In this document: piece by piece, positions 1-8,614 of the stretch
Layout of the letters: each line of letters starts with the position of its first letter
How positions within the stretch are numbered: position 1 is the stretch's first letter
NCBI RefSeq assembly: GCF_010727475.1
Contig: NZ_AP022567.1
Coordinates: forward strand, 5,766,001-5,830,000
DNA length: 64,000 bases
Source: Mycolicibacterium mageritense
GTDB taxonomy: Bacteria; Actinomycetota; Actinomycetes; Mycobacteriales; Mycobacteriaceae
Direction: 5' to 3'
The notes under the pieces: generated by a model
The model's database searches: none
What the model saw: the letters and a program-made list of their open reading frames with translations, nothing else
What the model was told of the DNA's origin: nothing
Position numbers and translations under genes: made by a program

Positions 1-167
1 TGCAGGTCAGTGCGCTGGCGGAGCCGGTCCGCCTGGACCGCACGCCCGACTACGCCGGATGCAAGAGTTGGGTACAGCTGCCCGTGCAGGCCGATTGGCG
101 GCCACCGGTGCACGGCGACGCCGCGCTGCGCGACGTCGCCGCCCGGGTTCGGAGCTCAGTCGGCTGA
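1..167 (+). CDS. C-terminal fragment of a DUF1802-like protein (5' end outside window)
   Basis: An open frame enters from the left edge (first full codon at base 3) and stops with TGA at 165-167, giving about 54 residues. The stretch YAGCKSWVQLP resembles the C-terminal tail I associate with DUF1802 proteins, whose function is unknown. No start is visible. The stop lies 12 bp inside the 3' end of the convergent CocE-type gene. The family call rests on one short motif and could be wrong, but a real C-terminus ending here is likely from codon use. Confidence 0.5.
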   Translation, partial: QVSALAEPVRLDRTPDYAGCKSWVQLPVQADWRPPVHGDAALRDVAARVRSSVG

Positions 168-1808
168 CGGCGGGCGTGACCCGGCCGGCAGCACGAGTCG
201 CGAAAGCCCACCGTGGCCGTGATGAACGGTGTGGGTCGCACGGACCATGCGTGAACCGGAGACGACCGGCTCGGCGGTACCGAGATTGCGCGCGAAACGG
301 GGATGAGAGCCGCCCGAGATCATCAGCCGAATCCGCGAACCTGCCCTGAAGCGGTGTGCGACCGCGTCCAATTCCAGGCGCACCGGCCCGGTGTGGTTGT
401 TGAGCCGGCGGAACGCGTCGGAGACGTTGCGGGAGCGCCCCTTCGCGTCCACCTCGCTGACTCGCACGAAGATGTCGTGGTACGGGTTGTCGCAACTGTG
501 CGCCAACTCCACGACCGGGTTGCCGGTCACGAAGAGATCGGCGGGCAGCGGGTCACCTGTGAACGTCAGCACGTCGCTGCGCTCGGCGAGCCGGCTGTCG
601 TTGCGGTAACCACCCTCACGAGCCAGCAGCCGGCCGCCGATGGTCGGGGTGGGATTGGCGGGGTGGTAGGTGAACGTCGACGGCGGCGCGGTCTCGGCGG
701 GTGCGACGCCGGCCAGCCGTCCCGTCGGCTGTAGAAACAACTCGTGATCGGTCTGCCGCGGCGGCCAGTCGGGCAGGTCGACCCAGCCGTGGTTGGTGAC
801 GTGGATGCGCACGGGGCTGCGGTCCACCGCGGGCTTCCCGGCAAGATGCGTGCCCAGCCAGTCCAGCGATTCCCGCAGCACCGTCGGTGCGCCCTTGGTC
901 ATTACCTGGGTGTGGGTCCAGGATCCGACGGTCAGTGCGACCGGGACATCCCGCCGCCGCAGGTGCTGATACTGCGCGAGCGTCTGCTCCAGAAACAGAT
1001 CCTGCCAGCCGCCGACCAGCAGGACGGGCACCGACGTGCGGTCGAGCGCCTCGGGGCATCGCAGCGCGTCCCAGAACGGATCCTCCGCGTCGGGATGGTC
1101 CAGCCACGTCTCGTACCAGGGCGCACCGGCGCCGAGCAGGGTCCGGCCGGCCTGTCCCGCGGGCAATCGGTCGGTGGCCCTGGCGACCGCACGCGGGGCG
1201 CGCCATTCCCGCAGAATCGTGCGCGCGAGCCCCGGGTCTTCCTGGTGGGCGACCATGTTGCTCCAGCCGAGGAAGTCGTTGAGGGTGAACGAGCCGGTGC
1301 CCCACGCGGAGGCCTGGAAATCGTGCGGCCCGACGGTGATCACCGCGGCCTTGAGTTCCGGCGGCGGATCCGACAGCAGCGCCCATTGGGTGAACCCGAG
1401 GTAGGACAGACCGATCGTGCCGAAGCTGCCGGTGAACCACGGTTGCCCGCGCAGCCATGCCACGGTGTCGGCGCCGTCGGCCTTCTCGTGGACCATGGGC
1501 GTGAACTCGCCGCCGGATCCGAACGTGCCACGCACGCTCTGCAGCACGACGTGGTAGCCGCGGGCGGCGTACACCTGTGCGAACAGCGCCGAAAACGGGA
1601 ACCGGCGCCCGTACGGGCCGCGCACCAGCAGCGTTCCTGCGGGCGTTTCGGTGTGTGGCGCGTAGTGGTCGGCGATCAGGTCGACCCCGTCGCGCATCGG
1701 GACACGCAGGCGCTGGTGCACGGTGAAGGTGGTGGTGTGGGGTGGCAGCCCCAGCAGCCGACTGACGGTCCGGCGGGCGGCCGCCGGGGCAGTGGTAGTC
1801 ACGGTCAC
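156..1808 (-). CDS. CocE/NonD family serine hydrolase (X-Pro dipeptidyl-peptidase type)
   Basis: Predicted cytoplasmic alpha/beta hydrolase of about 550 aa, the usual CocE length, and related by position to Rv2800. Visible landmarks are the nucleophile elbow GLSYLG near residue 135, GGWQD carrying the likely catalytic Asp, and SGGSHPRFARN near the C-terminus with the likely His, followed by the C-terminal jelly-roll region. Two in-frame GTG codons stand at 1811 and 1808. The second is preferred because TAGGCT at 1821-1816 sits 7 nt before it. The family cleaves acyl esters, peptides or beta-lactam esters; the substrate cannot be read from sequence. Confidence 0.85.
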   Translation of the reverse strand: MTVTTTAPAAARRTVSRLLGLPPHTTTFTVHQRLRVPMRDGVDLIADHYAPHTETPAGTLLVRGPYGRRFPFSALFAQVYAARGYHVVLQSVRGTFGSGGEFTPMVHEKADGADTVAWLRGQPWFTGSFGTIGLSYLGFTQWALLSDPPPELKAAVITVGPHDFQASAWGTGSFTLNDFLGWSNMVAHQEDPGLARTILREWRAPRAVARATDRLPAGQAGRTLLGAGAPWYETWLDHPDAEDPFWDALRCPEALDRTSVPVLLVGGWQDLFLEQTLAQYQHLRRRDVPVALTVGSWTHTQVMTKGAPTVLRESLDWLGTHLAGKPAVDRSPVRIHVTNHGWVDLPDWPPRQTDHELFLQPTGRLAGVAPAETAPPSTFTYHPANPTPTIGGRLLAREGGYRNDSRLAERSDVLTFTGDPLPADLFVTGNPVVELAHSCDNPYHDIFVRVSEVDAKGRSRNVSDAFRRLNNHTGPVRLELDAVAHRFRAGSRIRLMISGGSHPRFARNLGTAEPVVSGSRMVRATHTVHHGHGGLSRLVLPAGSRPPSAD

Positions 1809-1844
1809 CACACCGAGCCTACTTAAGCCTGCTAATCAGTTGGT

Positions 1845-2429
1845 TCAGAACTTGTAGTACGGCGCCAGTTCGTGGGCCCGCTGCATGTTGGTCTGCAGGC
1901 AGTCGGGGTTGGGCTCGGAGTAGATCGGCGAATAGAACAGCGACTGCTGGATCACGCCGTAGCTGGTCTTGAACGCCACCATGCAGGTGATCCACCACCG
2001 GTCGTTCCAATCGGTGGGCTTCATGATCCAGTACTGCGCGGCACGGTGACCGTCGATGTCCAGCTCGAGGGCGTCGGCGGGAATCGTCGCCTCGTAGGTC
2101 CGCCACACGAACGCCTCGACGGCCATCTGGTAGTTGCCGGCGTCGTACTTGCACCGCAGGCTGTCTTCCGGGGTGGGCGGCGTGAAGGCCAGGCCGATCC
2201 GCTGGACCACGTCCAGCGGGATGTCGCGGCACGGATCGAACGGTGAGGGGTCCGTGGTTTCGATCACCGGCCACTTGATGGTCGTCGACACGTTGGTCAT
2301 CGGCAGATCGGTGGCTTCCAGACGCAGGACTCCGGAGCCGGAACCGGCCGTCGGTGTCGTCTGCCAGACCACGATCACTGCTGCGACCAGCGCGCACAAC
2401 GCCGACAACAGGCGCAGCCTGGCGGCCAT
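1845..2429 (-). CDS. DUF3558-like secreted protein
   Basis: A 194-residue protein with an N-terminal hydrophobic segment (about residues 5-23) followed by an exported-looking domain. DPCRDIPLDVVQRIGL is typical of DUF3558 proteins, many of which are mycobacterial lipoproteins. The position beside pptH matches lppV of M. tuberculosis, but there is no lipobox here: the only early Cys is preceded by Leu, so a signal anchor or cleaved signal peptide is more likely. The ATG has a good ribosome site (AAGGGGG, 6 nt upstream). Function unknown. Confidence 0.75.
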   Translation of the reverse strand: MAARLRLLSALCALVAAVIVVWQTTPTAGSGSGVLRLEATDLPMTNVSTTIKWPVIETTDPSPFDPCRDIPLDVVQRIGLAFTPPTPEDSLRCKYDAGNYQMAVEAFVWRTYEATIPADALELDIDGHRAAQYWIMKPTDWNDRWWITCMVAFKTSYGVIQQSLFYSPIYSEPNPDCLQTNMQRAHELAPYYKF

Positions 2430-2572
2430 GAAACCCCCTTGCGGTTCGGTGAGAACTCATCCCCGGCTTGCCGGGAGTGTAGCGGTCCGCGGCGGCCGAC
2501 TCGACCATAAACGAGAACCTGTTCTAGTTGGCGGGCGGTTCGCGACCGGGCGCGCCGCTAGGCTGGTCGGTT

Positions 2573-3535
2573 GTGGTGATGGACCAGGAGTCGAGAGATC
2601 GACAGCCGATTCTGTGGGCGATCAGCGATCTGCACACCGGACACACCGGAAACAAGCCGGTCACCGAGTCGCTGTATCCGGCTTCACCCGACGATTGGCT
2701 GATCGTCGCGGGCGACGTCGGTGAACGCACCGACGAGATCCGGTGGGCGCTCGACCTGTTGCGCAAGCGCTTCGCGAAGGTCATCTGGGTGCCGGGCAAC
2801 CACGAGCTGTGGACCACCAACAAGGATCCGATGCAGATCTTCGGGCGGGCCCGCTACGACTACCTGGTCGACATGTGCGACCAGATGGGGATCATCACCC
2901 CCGAGCATCCGTATCCGGTGTGGACCGAACAGGGCGGCCCGGCCACGATCGTGCCGATGTTCCTGCTCTACGACTACACGTTCCTGCCGGCCGGTGCGGC
3001 GACCAAGGCCGAGGGCCTGGCCATCGCGCGCGACAAGAATGTCGTCGGGACGGACGAGTTCCTGCTGTCGTGCGAGCCGTACGCGACACGTGACGCGTGG
3101 TGTCGCGACCGGGTGAGCCAGACCCGCAAGCGCCTCGAAGACCTCGACTGGATCACGCCGACGGTCTTGGTGAACCATTTCCCGCTGGTCCGGGAACCCT
3201 GCGAGGCGATGTTCTACCCCGAGTTCTCGCTGTGGTGCGGGACGACGGCGACCAAGGACTGGCACACGCGCTACAACGCGATCTGTTCGGTGTACGGGCA
3301 TCTGCACATTCCGCGCACCACCTGGTATGACGACGTGCGCTTCGAAGAGGTTTCGGTCGGTTATCCCCGGGAATGGCGGCGGCGCAAGCCGTACCGGTGG
3401 CTGCGGCAGATCCTGCCCGATCCGAAGTACGCACCCGGCTACCTCAACGAGTTCGGCGGACATTTCGAGATCACGGCCGAGATGCGCACGCACGCCAAGC
3501 AGATGCAGGACCGGATCAGCCAGAGGCGCGGGTGA
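2573..3535 (+). CDS. pptH: Phosphopantetheinyl hydrolase PptH (metallophosphoesterase)
   Basis: Calcineurin-type metallophosphoesterase of about 320 aa. The motif series is complete: SDLH, GDVGERTDE, PGNHE, NHFPL and YGHLHI. The family member next to pptT in mycobacteria (Rv2795c, PptH) removes 4'-phosphopantetheine from carrier proteins, reversing PptT. Gene order here, 28 nt before pptT, supports that role. The start could be GTG 2573, GTG 2576 or ATG 2579. TAGGCT at 2559-2564 lies 8 nt before 2573, so a leaderless transcript starting there is plausible. Confidence 0.85.
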   Translation: MVMDQESRDRQPILWAISDLHTGHTGNKPVTESLYPASPDDWLIVAGDVGERTDEIRWALDLLRKRFAKVIWVPGNHELWTTNKDPMQIFGRARYDYLVDMCDQMGIITPEHPYPVWTEQGGPATIVPMFLLYDYTFLPAGAATKAEGLAIARDKNVVGTDEFLLSCEPYATRDAWCRDRVSQTRKRLEDLDWITPTVLVNHFPLVREPCEAMFYPEFSLWCGTTATKDWHTRYNAICSVYGHLHIPRTTWYDDVRFEEVSVGYPREWRRRKPYRWLRQILPDPKYAPGYLNEFGGHFEITAEMRTHAKQMQDRISQRRG

Positions 3536-3563
3536 TGAGCGCTTGCGCGAAGAGCAGAGCAAT

Positions 3564-4229
3564 ATGACGGGCACGCTGCTGGCCCAGGTGCTGCCCGACT
3601 CGGTCGCCTCGGCCGAACTGTATGACGATCCGCCGGGATTGGCCCCGCTGCCCGAGGAAGAGCCGCTGGTCGCGCGCGCAGTCGCCAAGCGCCGCAACGA
3701 GTTCGTCACGGTGCGCTACTGCGCGCGGCAGGCGCTGGGGGAGTTGGGCATCGGCCCGGTCCCGATCCTCAAGGGCGACAAGGGCGAACCGTGTTGGCCC
3801 GACGGTGTGGTCGGCAGCCTGACCCACTGCAAGGGCTTCCGCGGCGCGGTGGTCGGCCGGGCGGGCGAGGTGCGATCGGTCGGGATCGACGCCGAGCCAC
3901 ACGATGTGCTGCCTGACGGCGTGCTCGACGCGATCACCGTGCCCGCCGAGCGTATCGAGCTCGGCGGGATGCCCGACGGCCTGCACTGGGATCGAATCCT
4001 CTTCTGCGCCAAGGAGGCAACGTACAAGGCGTGGTACCCGCTGACGCATCGGTGGCTCGGGTTCGAGGACGCGCACATCACCTTCGGCGTGGACGCATCG
4101 GGCGTCACAGGTGGGTTTCGGTCGCGGATTCTCATCGACCCCGCGGCCGAGCACGGTCCACCGTTGACCGCGCTCGAGGGACGCTGGTCGGTGCGGGACG
4201 GTGTCACGTTGACGGCGATCGTCCTGTGA
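3564..4229 (+). CDS. pptT: 4'-Phosphopantetheinyl transferase PptT
   Basis: Sfp-type transferase of 221 aa that moves phosphopantetheine from CoA to acyl carrier, polyketide synthase and peptide synthetase domains, which is essential for mycolic acid, lipid and siderophore synthesis in mycobacteria. Diagnostic segments are KRRNEF, ILKGDKGEPCWP, GSLTHC, VGIDAEPHDVL (Mg-binding Asp/Glu) and FCAKEATYKAW. The ATG at 3564 gives MTGTLLAQVLP, close to known PptT N-termini; an upstream TTG at 3543 is possible. The stop overlaps the truB start (GTGA), so pptH-pptT-truB is probably one transcript. Confidence 0.95.
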   Translation: MTGTLLAQVLPDSVASAELYDDPPGLAPLPEEEPLVARAVAKRRNEFVTVRYCARQALGELGIGPVPILKGDKGEPCWPDGVVGSLTHCKGFRGAVVGRAGEVRSVGIDAEPHDVLPDGVLDAITVPAERIELGGMPDGLHWDRILFCAKEATYKAWYPLTHRWLGFEDAHITFGVDASGVTGGFRSRILIDPAAEHGPPLTALEGRWSVRDGVTLTAIVL

Positions 4230-5113
4230 GCGGCCCCGAAGCCGGCCTGGTCATCGTCGACAAGCCGGCGAGCATGACGAGCCACGATGTCGTGGGCCGG
4301 TGCCGACGGTTGTTCGGTACGCGCAAGGTCGGCCACGCCGGCACGTTGGATCCGATGGCGACCGGCGTGCTGGTGGTCGGGATCGAGCGCGCCACCAAGA
4401 TCCTCGGGCTGCTCACCGCGACCGACAAGTCCTACGCCGCCACCATTCGGCTCGGCCAGACCACCACCACCGAGGATGCCGAAGGTGAAGTGGTGCAATC
4501 TTTTTCAGCCTCGCACGTGACGGGGGAGCAGATCGCCGAAGCGGTCGCGGCGTTGCGCGGCGACATTCACCAGGTGCCTTCTGCGGTGAGCGCGATCAAG
4601 GTCGACGGCCAGCGGGCCTACAAGCTGGCCCGGGAAGGGCAGACCGTCGAACTGGCGGCCCGGCCCGTGCGCATCGACCGGTTCGACGTCCTCGCCGTGC
4701 GACATGTCGACGAGTTCGTCGACGTGGACGTCGAGGTGGACTGTTCCTCCGGCACATACATTCGGGCGCTGGCCCGCGACGTCGGTGCCGCGCTCGGTGT
4801 GGGCGGACATCTGACCGCGTTGCGGCGCACCAAGGTTGGTCGCTACGGCCTCGACGAGGCGCGCACCCTCGACGAGCTTGCCGACCAGGCGCGGCTGAGC
4901 TACACGCTCGACGAGGCCTGCCTGGTCGGCTTCCCGCGTCGCGACCTGACCGCGGCGGAGGCCGAGGACACCAGGCATGGCCGGCCGCTCAAACCAGCCG
5001 GGATTGACGGCGTCTACGCCGCGACCGCACCCAGCGGACAGGTGATCGCTCTTCTGCAGGATGGCTCGTCGCGCACCAAGAACGTCGTGGTGTTGCGTCC
5101 GGCAACGTTGTAG
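4226..5113 (+). CDS. truB: tRNA pseudouridine-55 synthase TruB
   Basis: A 295-aa enzyme that makes pseudouridine 55 in the tRNA T-loop. The N-terminus reads LVIVDKPASMTSHDVV, and the catalytic motif GHAGTLDPMATGVL supplies the nucleophilic Asp. Further conserved segments are KSYAATIRLG, PSAVSAIKVDGQRAY and CSSGTYIRALARD, with a PUA-like C-terminus. The GTG start overlaps the pptT stop by 4 nt, which indicates translational coupling. Confidence 0.96.
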   Translation: MSGPEAGLVIVDKPASMTSHDVVGRCRRLFGTRKVGHAGTLDPMATGVLVVGIERATKILGLLTATDKSYAATIRLGQTTTTEDAEGEVVQSFSASHVTGEQIAEAVAALRGDIHQVPSAVSAIKVDGQRAYKLAREGQTVELAARPVRIDRFDVLAVRHVDEFVDVDVEVDCSSGTYIRALARDVGAALGVGGHLTALRRTKVGRYGLDEARTLDELADQARLSYTLDEACLVGFPRRDLTAAEAEDTRHGRPLKPAGIDGVYAATAPSGQVIALLQDGSSRTKNVVVLRPATL

Positions 5114-5217
5114 GAGGCGACGATCCCGACGAGGGCTGTATCGCCACCGGTCAACTTAGATACCAGTTTGATGGTTTCATGCCCGGTGTGCATGGCCTGA
5201 CGACGTAAGATGCAGCG

Positions 5218-5859
5218 GTGACCGCACGAGTGGACGGGCCGGCCAAGCGGCGCACGCAGGCCGAACGCAGCGCCGCCATGCGAACGCGCTTGCTCGACGC
5301 CACCGTGGAATGCCTCGTCACCTACGGCTATGCGGGCACGACCACGCAGCGAGTGGCCGAGGTTGCCGGTGTCACGCGTGGAGCGCAAGTCCACCACTTC
5401 CGGTCCAAGGAAGATCTCGTGGTGGCTGCGATCGAGCACCTTGCCGAGCAGCGCGCTCAAGCCGCCGTCCGTGACCTCGGCCGCGTGGCCGCGAGCCCGG
5501 ACCCGGCCTCGATGGTGCTGGACTATCTGTGGGAGTCCCATCAGGGTCCGGTATTCGTTGCAACGCTTGAACTCTGGGTGGCGGCGCGCACCGATGAGGT
5601 GCTGGCCGCGCAGATCGAGCGGGTCGAGCCGATCGTCACCGGCGCGTTGGTCGGAGCGCTCGCGCAACTGGTCCCGGATCGGGCGGCGCAGAAGGAACTG
5701 CGCGACCTGGCGTACACGGCAATGGATGCACTGCGGGGGATTCTGCTGTCGAGCTTTGCAGATCGCGATCCCAAGCGGGCCAGAAAGCGGTGGGACAGGG
5801 TGTGTGTGCACCTCGGCCGCATGCTCTCCGACACCTTGAACGCCGAGATCTCGTCGTAA
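5218..5859 (+). CDS. TetR-family transcriptional regulator
   Basis: A 213-aa repressor-type protein. The N-terminal helix-turn-helix (about residues 20-65) includes TQRVAEVAGVTRGAQVHHFRSKEDL, quoted in part as VAGVTRGAQVHHF, followed by an all-helical ligand and dimer domain. TAAGAT at 5206-5211 sits 6 nt before the GTG, suggesting leaderless transcription. It stands immediately upstream of the ltp1 operon in the same direction, and a strong palindrome lies between them, so local repression of that operon is the obvious hypothesis. The effector is unknown, probably an acyl-CoA. Confidence 0.85.
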   Translation: MTARVDGPAKRRTQAERSAAMRTRLLDATVECLVTYGYAGTTTQRVAEVAGVTRGAQVHHFRSKEDLVVAAIEHLAEQRAQAAVRDLGRVAASPDPASMVLDYLWESHQGPVFVATLELWVAARTDEVLAAQIERVEPIVTGALVGALAQLVPDRAAQKELRDLAYTAMDALRGILLSSFADRDPKRARKRWDRVCVHLGRMLSDTLNAEISS

Positions 5860-5923
5860 GCCGTGCCGCGTAGCGGCCTGGTCTCGGAAATTCGTCTCGA
5901 CGCGGGCGGAAGTCGTGGCCTTC

Positions 5924-5953
5924 TTGTAAAGATACAAACAGGTTGGTATGTTT
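5924..5953 (+). promoter_or_regulatory. Promoter of the ltp1 operon with embedded palindromic operator
   Basis: TTGTAA at 5924-5929 and TATGTT at 5947-5952 are 17 bp apart, a standard sigma-A arrangement 28 nt before the ltp1 ATG. Between and over them lies an imperfect palindrome (5928-5953, centre 5940/5941) with ATAC at 5932-5935 mirrored by GTAT at 5946-5949, AAC at 5937-5939 by GTT at 5942-5944, and AAA at 5928-5930 by TTT at 5951-5953. Ten of 13 base pairs match. This is a classic repressor placement and the adjacent TetR protein is the best candidate. The AAC-N2-GTT core recalls KstR-type sites, but the flanking bases differ. Confidence 0.7.
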
Positions 5954-5979
5954 CTCTCGAGCAGAGGAAAAGAGGGTTC

Positions 5980-7185
5980 ATGCCCAACAAGGTCTATGTC
6001 ATCGGCGTCGGGATGACGAAGTTCGAGAAGCCCGGCCGCCGGGTCAATGACGACGGGTCACCGTGGGACTATCCGGACATGGCCCGTGAGTCGGGGTCAA
6101 AGGCATTGGCAGACACGGGAATCGACTATCGCGAAGTCCAGGAGGCCTACGTCGGCTACGTCTACGGCGAGTCGACATCGGGCCAGCGGGCTGTCTACGA
6201 GCTTGGCATGACCGGCATCCCGGTGGTCAATGTCAACAACAACTGCTCGACCGGATCGACCGCGCTGTACCTCGCGGCGCGGGCCGTCCGCGCTGGGCTG
6301 GCGGACTGTGCGCTGGCGCTCGGGTTCGAGAAGATGCAACCGGGTTCACTCGGGTCGACGTATGACGACCGCGAGCAGCCGATGGCCAGGCACTTCCTGG
6401 CGCTGGCCGAGATCTCCGAAGTGCTGTTCCCGCCGGCGCCCTGGATGTTCGGCGCGGCCGGTCGCGAGCACATGAGGCAATACGGTTCTATTCCAGAGCA
6501 TTTCGCGAAGATCGGCTGCAAGAACCACAAGCATTCGGTGAACAATCCGTACGCGCAGTTCCAGGATGAGTACACGCTCGACGACATCCTCGGCTCGCGG
6601 ATGATCTACGACCCGCTGACCAAGCTGCAGTGCTCACCGACCTCCGACGGGTCCGGCGCGGCGATCCTGGCGAGCGAGGACTTCGTCGACAAGCATGGGC
6701 TGGCCGGGCAAGCCGTGGAGATCGTCGGCCAGGCCATGACCACCGACTTCGAGAACAGCTTCGACGGCACCTGCAAGGCGCTCATCGGTCACCACATGAA
6801 TGTCGCTGCTGCCCAACAGGTTTACGATCAGTCCGGTCTCGGCCCCGAGGACTTCCAGGTCATCGAGCTGCATGACTGCTTCAGTGCCAACGAACTGCTG
6901 CTGTACGAAGCGCTGGGTCTGTGCGCTGAGGGTGAAGCGCCGAAGCTCGTCGACAACGGCGACACGACCTATGGCGGGCGCTGGGTGGTCAACCCGTCGG
7001 GCGGGCTGATCTCCAAAGGGCATCCGCTGGGTGCCACCGGCCTGGCCCAGTGCGCCGAACTCACCTGGCAGTTGCGGGGCGCCGCCGACAAGCGACAGGT
7101 GGACAACGTCACCGCTGCGCTTCAGCACAACATCGGCCTGGGCGGCGCCGCCGTGGTGACCGCCTACCAGCGCGCCGAGCGCTAG
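5980..7185 (+). CDS. ltp1: Ltp1-type lipid-transfer protein / SCP2-thiolase
   Basis: Thiolase-fold protein of 401 aa, the same length I recall for M. tuberculosis Ltp1 (Rv2790c). Active-site candidates are Cys89 in NNNCSTGS, His298 in ELHDCFSANE and His348 in GGLISKGHPLGATG. The Cys and both His point to a functional thiolase or retro-aldolase rather than a pure lipid carrier. The ATG at 5980 is chosen over upstream in-frame starts because GAGGAAAAGAGG lies just before it and the promoter is downstream of those starts. It is the first gene of a long acyl-CoA operon. Confidence 0.88.
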   Translation: MPNKVYVIGVGMTKFEKPGRRVNDDGSPWDYPDMARESGSKALADTGIDYREVQEAYVGYVYGESTSGQRAVYELGMTGIPVVNVNNNCSTGSTALYLAARAVRAGLADCALALGFEKMQPGSLGSTYDDREQPMARHFLALAEISEVLFPPAPWMFGAAGREHMRQYGSIPEHFAKIGCKNHKHSVNNPYAQFQDEYTLDDILGSRMIYDPLTKLQCSPTSDGSGAAILASEDFVDKHGLAGQAVEIVGQAMTTDFENSFDGTCKALIGHHMNVAAAQQVYDQSGLGPEDFQVIELHDCFSANELLLYEALGLCAEGEAPKLVDNGDTTYGGRWVVNPSGGLISKGHPLGATGLAQCAELTWQLRGAADKRQVDNVTAALQHNIGLGGAAVVTAYQRAER

Positions 7186-7286
7186 GACTTCCCTGCCGAG
7201 CACACGTGCGGGCGCCCGCGTTTCGCGGCTTTTGGGGTACCGGCGCGTCTGCTCGGCGAATAAAACAAGCACAAGGAGAAACGACA

Positions 7287-7727
7287 GTGGGACATATCGA
7301 AGCAACGCGTTACCTGACCGCCGGCCCTGATGCGCTGTGGGCGACTGTCGCGGACCCGCAGACGTGGGACAAATGGTTCACGGTCCACGACAGGTGGCTG
7401 GAGGAGCCGCCGGCCACGTTGACCGAAGGGGCCCGGCTCACCGCCAAGATCGTGATGCTGGGCATGGCGAACAAGATCGAATGGACCATCGAATCTGTCG
7501 ACGCTCCACACAGTCTCGTGCTCAGCGGCACCGGAATGGCCGGAGTCAAGGCGAGGTTCGCGTTCACCATCGAGCCCGCCGGCACCGGATCCCGTTTCAC
7601 GGTCACCGGCGACTTCGAAGGGGCCCTCGTGAAGGGCGCGCTTGCCAAGGCCGTGGAGAAGGACGGTGTCAAGCAGCTCGACAAGAGCCTGGACGCGCTC
7701 GACGCGCTGGCATCGGCGTCGGCATGA
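7287..7727 (+). CDS. SRPBCC-fold (START/polyketide cyclase-like) protein
   Basis: A 146-aa protein with the helix-grip pattern: N-terminal strand with WATVADPQTWDKWF, central strands, and a long amphipathic C-terminal helix (VKGALAKAVEKDGVKQLD). Such proteins bind hydrophobic ligands or act as cyclases and hydratases. AAGGAG at 7273-7278 supports GTG 7287 as start. The gene follows ltp1 by 101 nt, and its stop overlaps the MaoC start (ATGA). It may hold or deliver an acyl or ring substrate for the pathway; this is inference. Confidence 0.75.
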   Translation: MGHIEATRYLTAGPDALWATVADPQTWDKWFTVHDRWLEEPPATLTEGARLTAKIVMLGMANKIEWTIESVDAPHSLVLSGTGMAGVKARFAFTIEPAGTGSRFTVTGDFEGALVKGALAKAVEKDGVKQLDKSLDALDALASASA

Positions 7728-8611
7728 CCACGACGAACAACGCCACCGGAGAGGAATTGCGCTTCGACGACAGCGGGTTGAACACCTGGACCGACGAGGA
7801 ACGGTTCGAGGTCACCCGGAAACGACTCGCCGAATACGCCGCGGCCACCAACGATCCGATCCCCGCCCATTGCTCTGGTGACGTCGCCTCGCCGGTCTTT
7901 GCGATCGTTCCGGTCTTCGAGGCGTTGCTGGTGCCCGCGGTTGACGTGCTGCCGGTGGAACTGATTCCCCGGGTGGTACACGGCGAACAGGACTTCCACT
8001 TTCATCGGCCGATCCGGCCGGGCGACAAGCTGGTGTCGCGCGGCAAGATGATCGGCTACGAAGGACTCGAGAACGGCACCCGCGCGGCGATCTATCTCGA
8101 ATGCCGCACCGAGGACGGCGAACTGGTCAACGAGCAGTACGTCACGACGTTCGTGCGCGGCTTCGATGCCGGCAAGGCCATGGGGGAGTTGAGCCCCGGG
8201 CACCGCTTCGACGCGGCACTGCGTGCGCACGACCCGGTCGCCACCGTCGTCCAGCACGTCGACGACGATCAGACCTTTCGGTACAGCCCCGCCGCGGGTG
8301 ACCCCATGCCCATCCACCTCGACGAGGAGGTGGCGCGTGACGCGGGTCTGCCCGGGATCATCGCTCATGGACTGTGCACCATGGCGTTCACGTCGTGGGC
8401 TCTGCTCACCGAGGTGGGCGGATCAGATGTCAGCCGGCTCAAGCGGTTCGCGGTGCGTTTCTCCAAGATGGTGCTTCCGGGTGACGACCTCGAAACCCGC
8501 ATCTGGCGGAAAGAGACAACTGGCGGTGCCACGACATACGCGTTCGAAACCGCCAGGGGATCCGACCTCGTCATCACCGACGGCCTGGCCGAAATCGTAG
8601 AGGAGACATAG
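7724..8611 (+). CDS. MaoC-type double-hotdog enoyl-CoA hydratase
   Basis: A 295-aa tandem hotdog protein. The N-terminal half (about 20-150) is a MaoC_N-like domain and the C-terminal half carries the hydratase-2 motif around GDPMPIHLD, with Asp193 and His198 as the catalytic pair. Expected reaction: hydration of a trans-2-enoyl-CoA to a 3-hydroxyacyl-CoA. The ATGA overlap with the preceding gene and 3-nt gap to the next SDR place it in the operon between the FadE21 and SDR steps. Confidence 0.85.
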   Translation: MTTTNNATGEELRFDDSGLNTWTDEERFEVTRKRLAEYAAATNDPIPAHCSGDVASPVFAIVPVFEALLVPAVDVLPVELIPRVVHGEQDFHFHRPIRPGDKLVSRGKMIGYEGLENGTRAAIYLECRTEDGELVNEQYVTTFVRGFDAGKAMGELSPGHRFDAALRAHDPVATVVQHVDDDQTFRYSPAAGDPMPIHLDEEVARDAGLPGIIAHGLCTMAFTSWALLTEVGGSDVSRLKRFAVRFSKMVLPGDDLETRIWRKETTGGATTYAFETARGSDLVITDGLAEIVEET

Positions 8612-8614
8612 CTG

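Noticed and set aside
5928..5953. KstR site upstream of ltp1
   Set aside because: The AAC-N2-GTT core agrees, but the flanking bases are A and T in the opposite order to the KstR consensus.
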